Source of the DNA: Sipunculus nudus
Taxonomy: Eukaryota; Annelida; Sipuncula; Golfingiida; Sipunculidae
Assembly (NCBI GenBank): GCA_026874595.1
Contig: CM049309.1
Location: 91,348,723-91,412,722, forward strand
Direction: 5' to 3'
DNA length: 64,000 nt
Of the stretch, positions 51,501 to 63,500 are shown one piece after another (the stretch's first letter is position 1; the number at the start of each line of letters is the position of its first letter). Position numbers and translations under genes: made by a program. The notes under the pieces are model-generated. The model was given only the letters and a program-made list of their open reading frames with translations, searched no databases and was not told where the DNA came from.

Positions 51501-54500
51501 GCCGCAGGAACAGGGGAAGATTTCCGTTTGCGTGAATGAGAAAGCAACGACTTAACTGTCGAAACTACCAGAGAGGAGACAGGACCGGCGGTAATGGACG
51601 GGGAACGCAACACGTGCGTGTTGTGGTCACCCAGGGTAGGCTCCCCACCCCACCCCCCCGGAGACAACCACGGGGCCAGACAATGGAATATTAGAGGGTG
51701 AACCCCCAAGGACCGGGGAATGAGCCCCATCCTGGAAGAGGGCCCACTTGTCAGACGTCCAAGTCAGGCAGTGAAAACACGGATCAGCTGGACCACGACA
51801 GGAGTCATTGTTGGTGCGGCAACGAAAACAAGTGGGGTGGGAGTCCCAAACCAGGATTATAGAACCACAAGAGCTACAATAAGTGGGGTTCTCCATGGCG
51901 GGCAAGGGAAAAGAAACTTACAGTTCAGTTTGCAAACTCATAAGTACAAACCCAACAGTGGACGAATCTCGCAGTGCAGGATCACACGTCCATCATGGCG
52001 AACGCCAGAAGAAAATGTGATTATGGGTAACGGAAGTGTGACCTAGATACACGGGAGCGAGGGGGGATGGGCAATAATAGGCCCAATAAGGGAAAATTTT
52101 CGGTTGGCTTACTCTGGCGTATAAACTTTAACAGAGGAAATTCTCATTAATACAGAAACAGCTCACAATTATGTTTACGTAATAAAACTACCAATCAAAA
52201 CAGCCCATACACAGATGTACCAATCACGGCGGAGTATAAACAAACAGCCCATTAACAGATCTACCCATCAAAACAGCCCATACAAAGATCTACCAATCAC
52301 AGCGGAGTATAAACAAACAGCCCATACACAGATCTACCAATCACGGCGGAGTATAAACAAACAGCCCATACACAGATCTACCAATCACGGCGGAGTATAA
52401 ACAAACAGCCCATACACAGATCTACCAATCACGGCAGAGTATAAACAAACAGCCCATACACAGACCTACCCATCAAAACAGCCCATACACAAATCTACCA
52501 ATCAAAACAGCCCATACACAGATCTACCAATCACGGCGGAGTATAAACAAACAGCCCATACACAGATCTACCAATCAAAACAGCCCATACACAGATCTAC
52601 CAATCACGTCGGAGTATAAACAAACAGCCCATTCACAGATCTACCAATCAAAACAGCCCATACACAGATCTACCAATCACGGCGGAGTATAAACAAACAG
52701 CCCATACACAGATCTACCCATCAAAACAGCCCATACAAAGATCTACCAATCACAGCGGAGTATAAACAAACAGCCCATACACAGATCTACCCATCAAAAC
52801 AGCCCATACAAAGATCTACCAATAACGGCGGAGTATAAACAAACAGCCCATACACAGATCTACCCATCAAAACAGCCCATACAAAGATCTACCAATCACG
52901 GCGGAGTATAAACAAACAGCCCATACACAGATCTACCCATCAAAACAGCCCATACACAGATCTACCAATCACGGCGGAGTATAAACAAACAGCCCATACA
53001 CAGATCTACCCATCAAAACAGCCCATACAAAGATCTACCAATCACGGCGGAGTATTAACAAACAGCCCATACACAGATCTAACCATCAAAACAGCCCATA
53101 CACAGATCTACCAATCACGGCGGAGTATAAACAAACAGCCAATACACAGATCTACCACTCATGGCAGTGTATTAACAAACAGCCCTTACACAGATCTACC
53201 ACCAATGACAATGTATAAACAAACAGCCAATACACAGATCTACCACTCATGGCAGTGTATTAACAAACAGCCCTTACACAGATCTACCACCAATGACAAT
53301 GTATAAACAAACAGCCCATACACAGATCTACCACCAATGAAAATGTATAAACAAATAGCCCATACACAGATCTACCAGTCAAAACAGCCCATACACAGAT
53401 CTACCAATCACGGCGGAGTATAAACAAACAGCCCATACACAGATCTACCCATCAAAACAGCCCATACACAGATCTACCAATCACGGCGGAGTATAAACAA
53501 ACAGCCCATACACAGATCTACCCATCAAAACAGCCCATACACAGATCTACCAAACACGGCGGAGTATAAACAAACAGCCCATACACAGATCTACCAATCA
53601 CGGCGGAGTATAAACAAACAGCCCATACAAAGATCTACCCATCAAAACAGCCCATACAAAGATCTACCAATCACGGCGGAGTATAAACAAACAGCCCATA
53701 CACAGATCTACCCATCAAAACAGCCCATAAACAGATCTACCAATCACGGCGGAGTATAAACAAACAGCCCATACACAGATCTACCCATCAAAACAGCCCA
53801 TACACAGATCTACAAATCACGGCGGAGTATAAACAAACAGCCCATACACAGATCTACCCATCAAAACAGCCCATACAAAGATCTACCAATCACAGTGGAG
53901 TATGAGCAAACAGCCCATACACAGATCTACCCATCAAAACAGCCCATACACAGATCTACCAATCACGGCGGAGTATAAACAAACAGCCCATACACAGATC
54001 TACCCATCAAAACAGCCCATACACAGATCTACCAATCACGGCGGAGTATAAACAAACAGCCCATAAACAGATCTACCCATCAAAACAGCCCATACACAGA
54101 TCTACCAATCACGGCGGAGTATAAACAAACAGCCCATACACAGATCTACCCATCAAAACAGCCCATACACAGATCTACCAAACACGGCGGAGTATAAACA
54201 AACAGCCCATACACAGATCTACCCATGCAAACAGCCCATACACAGATCTACCCATCAAAACAGCCCATACACAGATCTACCAATCACGGCGGAGTATAAA
54301 CAAACAGCCCATACACAGATCTACCCATCAAAACAGCCCATACAAAGATCTACCAATCACGGTGGAGTATAAACAAACAGCCCATACACAGATCTACCCA
54401 TCAAAACAGCCCATACACAGATCTACCAATCACGGCGGAGTATAAACAAACAGCCCATACACAGATTTACCATTCACGGCGGAGTATAAACAAACAGCCC

Positions 54501-57500
54501 ATACAAAGATCTACCCATCAAAACAGCCCATAGAAAGATCTACCAATCACGGCGGAGTATAAACAAACAGCGATACACAGATCTACCCATCAAAACAGCC
54601 CATACACAGATCTACCAATCACGGCGGAGTATAAACAAACAGCCCATACACAGATCTACCAATCACGGCGGAGTATAAACAAACAGCCCATACACAGATC
54701 TACCCATCAAAACAGCCGATACACAGATCTACCAATCACGGCGGAGTATAAACAAACAGCCCATACACAGATCTACCCATCAAAACAGCCCATACAAAGA
54801 TCTACCAATCACGGCGGAGTATAAACAAACAGCCAATACACAGATCTAACCATCAAAACAGCCCATACACAGATCTACCAATCACGGCGGAGTATAAACA
54901 AACAGCCAATACACAGATCTACCACTCATGGCAGTGTATTAACAAACAGCCCTTACACAGATCTACCACCAATGACAATGTATAAACAAACAGCCCATAC
55001 ACAGATCTACCCATCAAAACAGCCCATACAAAGATCTACCAATCACGGCGGAGTATAAACAAACAGCCCATACACAGATCTACCAATCACGGCGGAGTAT
55101 AAACAAACAGCCCATACAAAGATCTACCCATCAAAACAGCCCATACAAAGATCTACCAATCACGGCGGAGTATAAACAAACAGCCCATACACAGATCTAC
55201 CCATCAAAACAGCCCATACACAGATCTACCAATCACGGCGGAGTATAAACAAACAGCCCATACACAGATCTACCCATCAAAACAGCCCATACACAGATCT
55301 ACCAATCACAGCGGAGTATGAGCAAACAGCCCATACACAGATCTACCCATCAAAACAGCCCATACACAGATCTACCAATCACGGCCGAGTATAAACAAAC
55401 AGCCCATACACAGATCTACCCATCAAAACAGCCCATACACAGATCTACCAATCACGGCGGAGTATAAACAAACAGCCCATACACAGATCTACCCATCAAA
55501 ACAGCCCATACACAGATCTACCAATCACGGCGGAGTATAAACAAACAGCCCATACACAGATCTACCCATCAAAACAGCCCATACACAGATCTACCAATCA
55601 CGGCCGAGTATAAACAAACAGCCCATACACAGATCTACCCATCAAAACAGCCCATACACAGATCTACCAATCACGGCAGAGGATAAAAAAACAGCACATA
55701 CACAGATCTACCCATCAAAACAGCCCATAAACAGATCTACCAATCACGGCGGAGTATAAACAAACAGCCCATACACAGATCTACCCATGAAAACAGCCCA
55801 TACACAGATCTACCAATCAAGGAGGAGTATAAACAAACAGCCCATACACAGATCTACCCATCAAAACAGCCCATACAAAGATCTACCAATCACGGCGGAG
55901 TATAAACAAACAGCCCATACACAGATCTACCCATCAAAACAGCCCATACACAGATCTAATAATCACGGCGGAGTATAAACAAACAGCCCATACACAGATC
56001 TACCCATCAAAACAGCCCATACACAGATCTACCAATCACGGCGGAGTATAAACAAACAGCCCATACACAGATCTACCCATCAAAACAGCCCATAAACAGA
56101 TCTACCAATCACGGCATAGTATAAACAAACAGCCCATACACAGATCTACCCATCAAAACAGCCCATACACAGATCTACCAATCACGGCAGAGTATAAACA
56201 AACAGCCCATACACAGATCTACCCATCAAAACAGCCAATAAACAGATCTACCAATCACGGCGGAGTATAAACAAACAGCCCATACACAGATCTACCCATC
56301 AAAACAGCCCATACACAGATCTACCAATCACGGCGGAGTATAAACAAACAGCCCATACACAGATCTACCCAACAAAACAACCCATACACAGATCTACCAA
56401 TCACGGCGGAGTATAAACAAACAGCCCATACACAGATCTACCCATCAAAACAGCCCATACAAAGATCTACCAATCACGGCGGAGTATAAACAAACAGCCC
56501 ATACACAGATCTACCCATCAAAACAGCCCATACACAGATCTACCAATCACGGTGGAGTATAAACAAACAGCCCATACACAGATCTACCCATCAAAACAGC
56601 CCATACACAGATCTACCAATCACGGCGGAGTATAAACAAACAGCCCATACACAGATCTACCCATCAAAACAGCCCATAAACAGATCTGCCAATCAAAACA
56701 GCCCATAAACAGATCTACCAATCACGGCGGAGTATAAACAAACAGCCCATACACAGATCTACCCATCAAAACAGCCCATACAAAGATCTACTAATCACGG
56801 CGGAGTATAAACAAACAGCCCATACACAGATCTACCCTTTAAAACAGCCCATACACAGATCTACCAATCACGGCGGAGTATAAACAAAAAGGCCATACAC
56901 AGATTTACCAATCACGGCGGAGTATAAACAAACTGCCCATACACAGATCTACCCATCAAAACAGCCCATACACAGATCTACCAATCACGGCGGAGTATAA
57001 ACAAACAGCCCATACACAGATCTACCCATCAAAACAGCCCATACACAGATCTACCAATCACGGTGGAGTATAAACAAACAGCCCATACACAGATCTACCC
57101 ATCAAAACAGCCCATACACAGATCTACCAATCACGGCGGAGTATAAACAAACAGCCCATACACAGATCTACCCATCAAAACAGCCCATAAACAGATCTAC
57201 CAATCAAAACAGCCCATAAACAGATCTACCAATCACGGCGGAGTATAAACAAACAGCCCATACACAGATCTACCCATCAAAACAGCCCATACAAAGATCT
57301 ACCAATCACGGCGGAGTATAAACAAACAGCCCATACACAGATCTACCCATCAAAACAGCCCATACACAGATCTACCAATCACGGCGGAGTATAAACAAAC
57401 AGCCCATACACAGATCTACCCATCAAAACAGCCCATACACAGATCTACCAATCACAGCGGAGTATGAGCAAACAGCCCATACACAGATCTACCCATCAAA

Positions 57501-60500
57501 ACAGCCCATACACAGATCTACCAATCACGGCCGAGTATAAACAAACAGCCCATACACAGATCTACCCATCAAAACAGCCCATACACAGATCTACCAATCA
57601 CGGCGGAGTATAAACAAACAGCCCATACACAGATCTACCCATCAAAACAGCCCATACACAGATCTACCAATCACGGCGGAGTATAAACAAACAGCCCATA
57701 CACAGATCTACCCATCAAAACAGCCCATACACAGATCTACCAATCACGGCCGAGTATAAACAAACAGCCCATACACAGATCTACCCATCAAAACAGCCCA
57801 TACACAGATCTACCAATCACGGCAGAGTATAAAAAAACAGCACATACACAGATCTACCCATCAAAACAGCCCATAAACAGATCTACCAATCACGGCGGAG
57901 TATAAACAAACAGCCCATACACAGATCTACCCATGAAAACAGCCCATACACAGATCTACCAATCAAGGAGGAGTATAAACAAACAGCCCATACACAGATC
58001 TACCCATCAAAACAGCCCATACAAAGATCTACCAATCACGGCGGAGTATAAACAAACAGCCCATACACAGATCTACCCATCAAAACAGCCCATACACAGA
58101 TCTACCAATCACGGCGGAGTATAAACAAACAGCCCATACACAGATCTACCCATCAAAACAGCCCATACACAGATCTACCAATCACGGCGGAGTATAAACA
58201 AACAGCCCATACACAGATCTACCCATCAAAACAGCCCATAAACAGATCTACCAATCACGGCATAGTATAAACAAACAGCCCATACACAGATCTACCCATC
58301 AAAACAGCCCATACACAGATCTACCAATCACGGCAGAGTATAAACAAACAGCCCATACACAGATCTACCCATCAAAACAGCCCATAAACAGATCTACCAA
58401 TCACGGCGGAGTATAAACAAACAGCCCATACACAGATCTACCCATCAAAACAGCCCATACACAGATCTACCAATCACGGCGGAGTATAAACAAACAGCCC
58501 ATACACAGATCTACCCAACAAAACAACCCATACACAGATCTACCAATCACGGCGGAGTATAAACAAACAGCCCATACACAGATCTACCCATCAAAACAGC
58601 CCATACAAAGATCTACCAATCACGGCGGAGTATAAACAAACAGCCCATACACAGATCTACCCATCAAAACAGCCCATACACAGATCTACCAATCACGGTG
58701 GAGTATAAACAAACAGCCCATACACAGATCTACCCATCAAAACAGCCCATACACAGATCTACCAATCACGGCGGAGTATAAACAAACAGCCCATACCCAG
58801 ATCTACCAATCAAAACAGCCCATACACAGATCTACCAATCACGGCGAAGTATAAACAAAAAGGCCATACACAGATTTACCAATCACGGCGGAGTATAAAC
58901 AAACTGCCCATACACAGATCTACCCATCAAAACAGCCCATACACAGATCTACCCATCAAAACAGCCCATACACAGATCTACCAATCACGGTGGAGTATAA
59001 ACAAACAGCCCATACACAGATCTACCCATCAAAACAGCCCATACACAGATCTACCAATCACGGCGGAGTATAAACAAAAAGGCCATACACAGATTTACCA
59101 ATCACGGCGGCGTATAAACAAACAGCCAATACAAAGATCTACCCATCAAAACAGCCCATACACAGATCTACCAATCACGGCGGAGTATAAACAAACAGCC
59201 CATACACAGATCTACCCATCAAAACAGCCCATACAAAGATCTACCAATCACGGCGGAGTATAAACAAACAGCCCATACACAGATCTACCCATCAAAACAG
59301 CCCATACAAAGATCTACCAATCACGGCGGAGTATAAACAAACAGCCCATACACAGATCTACCCATCAAAACAGCCCATACACAGATCTACCAATCACGGC
59401 GGAGTATAAACAAACAGCCCATACACAGATTTACCAATCACGGCGGAGTATAAACAAACTGCCCATACACAGATCTACCCATCAAAACAGCCCATACACA
59501 GATCTACCAATCACGGCGGAGAATATACAAACAGCCCATACACAGATCTACCCATCAAAACAGCCCATACACAGATCTACCAATCACGGCGGAGTATAAA
59601 CAAACAGCCCATACACAGATCTACCCATCCAAACAGCCCATAAACAGATCTACCCATCAAAACAGCCCATACAAAGATCTACAAATCACGGCGGAGTATA
59701 AACAAACAGCCCATACACAGATCTACCCATCAAAACAGCCCATACACAGATCTACCAATCACGGCGGAGTATAAACAAACAGCCCATACACAGATCTACC
59801 CATCAAAACAGCCCATACACAGATCTACCAATCACGGCGGAGTATAAACAAACAGCCCATACACAGATCTACCCATCAAAACAACCCATACACAGATCTA
59901 CCAATCACGGCGGAGTATAAACAAACAGCCCATACACAGATCTACCCATCAAAACAGCCCATACAAAGATCTACAAATCACGGCGGAGTATAAACAAACA
60001 GCCCATACACAGATCTACCCATCAAAACAGCCCATACACAGATCTACCAATCACGGCGGAGTATAAACAAACAGCCCATACACAGATCTACCCATCAAAA
60101 CAGCCCATACAAAGATCTACCAATCACGGCGGAGTATAAACAAACAGCCCATACACAGATCTACCCATCAAAACAGCCCATACACAGATCTACCAATCAC
60201 GGCGGAGTATAAACAAACAGCCCATACACAGATTTACCAATCACGCCGGAGTATAAACAAACAGCCCATACAAAGATCTACCCATCAAAACAGCCCATAC
60301 AAAGATCTACCAATCACGGCGGAGTATAAACAAACAGCGATACACAGATCTACCCATCAAAACAGCCCATACACAGATCTACCAATCACGGCGGAGTATA
60401 AACAAACTGCCCATACACAGATCTACCCATCAAAACAGCCCATACACAGATCTACCAATCACGGCGGAGTATAAACAAACAGCCCATACACAGATCTACC

Positions 60501-63500
60501 CATCAAAACAGCCCATACACAGATCTACCAATCACGGCGGCGTATAAACAAACAGCCAATACACAGATCTACCCATCAAAACAGCCCATACACAGATCTA
60601 CCAATCACGGCGGAGTATAAACAAACAGCCCATACACAGATCTACCCATCAAAACAGCCCATACAAAGATCTACCAATCACGGCGGAGTATAAACAAACA
60701 GCCCATACACAGATCTACCTATCAAAACAGCCCATACACAGATCTACCAATCACGGCGGAGTATAAACAAACAGCCCATACACAGATCTACCCATCAAAA
60801 CAGCCCATACACAGATCTACCAATCATGGCTGAGTATAAACAAACAGCCAATACACAGATCTACCCATCAAAACAGCCCATACACAGATCTACCAATCAC
60901 GGCGGAGTATAAACAAACAGCCCATACACAGATCTACCACCCATGGTGGTGTATAAACAAACAGCCCATACACAGATCTACCACTCATGGTGGTGTATAA
61001 ACAAACAGCCCATATACAGATCTACCCCTAATGGTGGTGTATAAACAAACAGCCCATACACAGATCTACCACTCATGGAGGTGTATAAACAAACAGCCCT
61101 TACATAGATCTACCACTCATGGTGGTGTATAAACAAACCGCCCATACACAGATCTACCACTCATGGTGGTGTATAAACAAACAGCCCATACACAGATCTA
61201 CCACTCATGGTGGTGTATAAACAAACAGCCCATATACAGATCTACCACTCATGGAGGTGTATAAACAAACAGCCCTTACACAGATCTACCACTCATGGAG
61301 GTGTATAAACAAACAGCCCTTACATAGATCTACCACTCATGGACGTGTATAAACAAACAGCCCTTACATAGATCTACCACTCATGGAGGTGTATAAACAA
61401 ACAGCCCTCAACAGATCTACCACTCATGGACGTGTATAAACAAACAGCCCTTACACAGATCTACCACTCATGGTAGTGTATAAACAAACAGCCCTTACAC
61501 AGATCTACCACTCATGGTGGTGTATAAACAAACAGCCCTTGCACAGATCTACCACTCATGGTAGTGTATAAACAAACAGCCCTTACACAGATCTACCACT
61601 CATGGTGGTGTATAAACAAACAGCCCATATACAGATCTACCCCTTATGGTGGTGTATAAACAAACAGCCCATACACAGATCTACCACTCATGGAGGTGTA
61701 TAAACAAACAGCCCATACACAGATCTACCACTCATGGAGGTGTATAAACAAACAGCCCTTACACAGATCTACCACTCATGGACGTGTATAAACAAACAGC
61801 CCTGACACAGATCTACCACTCATGGAGGTGTATAAACAAACAGCCCATACACAGATCTACCACTCACGATGGTGCATAAACAAACAGCCCATACACAGAT
61901 CTACCACACATGGAGGTGTATAAACAAACAGCCCATACACAGATCTACCACTCATGGAGGTGTATAAACAAACAGCCCATACACAAATCTACCACTCATG
62001 GAGGTGTATAAACAAACAGCCCATACACAAATCTACCACTCATGGTGGGGAAACCTCTCCTTGCAGACATCTCTCTGTTGAATCTACGTCCCACAGTAGG
62101 TAAATTCTAAATTTAAACTATCCAAAAAGACTGACTTTGTATTTTTTTCATTACAATGAATTTATAATTATAAGTTAAGCTTGGAAACTAAGTTTAAGAA
62201 TGGTGTGTACAGTGATTATTCAATTTATAGTGATTACCATTTTTTATGTGATCATAACTCATTACACTTATGATTTAAAAAAGGCAAGTAAAATTTGATT
62301 TATTAGCAATGTCCAAGAAATTACCAAATGAGAAAAATTTTGAAAAAGTAGAACTGTAAAGTCCTGAAACTACTACAATCTATCTTAAATAATCTTAAAC
62401 ATATTTAGAACAGGCATTTACCTTATGAAGGAACAACTAAAGTAACATAAAACAAACCCAAGACTAAACTCAGTTCTTAACATACATACTTACATTCCAC
62501 AAGGGAGTTTTGTTACCTTCTTTCTATGTGGGTGGAATACAAGTATGTGTAGGGGTAAAAGAGGGTTTTAGTGTGATATCACTTCAATTTTCTGGTGTTT
62601 TGAATTGGTCATTTTTGTAACTTTATCACCTGCCAGGGAAGCATACCATCCAGGCAGCCATATTGTGCCCCAGAAGGTTGTTTGTTCCACATTTGATTAA
62701 AAAAATTACCAGGTACCCAATCACTGCTAGTTTAAGATGGCATCCTTGTGGCTAAGACTTCACTAGGGGTCTCAGTGCAAACAACCATTCAAATAAGTAA
62801 CAATCCACAACTCTGTTACCACCAATTTCTGGCATAGGAGTTGGGCATACTCCATTTGAAAAAGGCCCCCTATTTCTGAAGTATAAATTGACACTTTACA
62901 AGATATAGGTCACCATGCTCAAGGCCAGCAATTTTTTAACTTGTCCATCAACTTTGTTGAAACAATTTGTGTAAAACATATGAGTACGACATATACACTA
63001 CTTGATAGGTTATGGGGTTCACAATAATCTCATGAACCATTGAAATGGCCTTGACCAAACAGACCAAGCAGTAGACATGAATCACACGGAGTCTCTGATA
63101 GCACACAGAATGCATTGATGCACTAATACTAACAGAATCTACATCTACTGTTACCTAAACTGTATAATGCTGTGTGTTTTATATCTTTATTATTTCTTAT
63201 TTCCTCCATGCATTTCTCATGAACTTAAGGAATATGTTGAGGAGATAAAAATCCTGGAGGGAGATTAAGAAGCTACTGGCACTTAATACCAATTTTTTGA
63301 GTACATCTTGGGTAATAAATAACAGGACACAAAATAAGAAAACTAAAATTTAAATCATGCTAATCTCTCACCTTCTGCTCTTTGAGTGACATGTGATATC
63401 AAATTTGGTTTTGTTTTCTTCAATCTTGAACGTATGGTTGAATGAGCCATCCAGCTCCTGAATAGTGACAGTCAGTGGACCCTATGGAAAGAAATATTAC

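Larger units (their letters stand above)
46519..52188 (-). mobile_element. DIRS-like tyrosine-recombinase retroelement, broken fossil
   Basis: Parts in order along the minus strand: a gag-like region with Cys/His clusters (CSSCGS, HPTCFRCR) near 51.9-50.6 kb; reverse transcriptase (YLDDWL box) and RNase H near 49.9-48.4 kb; and a tyrosine recombinase near 48.2-46.95 kb with the HDIR box and a late catalytic Tyr region. The ends are inverted repeats (46574-46712 against 52016-52160). Next to the recombinase is an internal complementary region that repeats both outer ends back to back, which is diagnostic of DIRS. It sits precisely in a satellite unit (GATC|TACC) with no target-site duplication, also typical. 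It looks broken, with several breaks. It is younger than the satellite it interrupts. Confidence 0.9.

Noticed and set aside
46936-51905. Many overlapping ORFs on both strands that could be host genes
   Set aside because: All fall within the DIRS element; the plus-strand ones are antisense shadows.
44917-62046. CRISPR-like look of alternating 44- and 29-bp blocks
   Set aside because: Both blocks are repeats of one sequence, with no unique spacers, no cas genes, and a eukaryotic intron setting.
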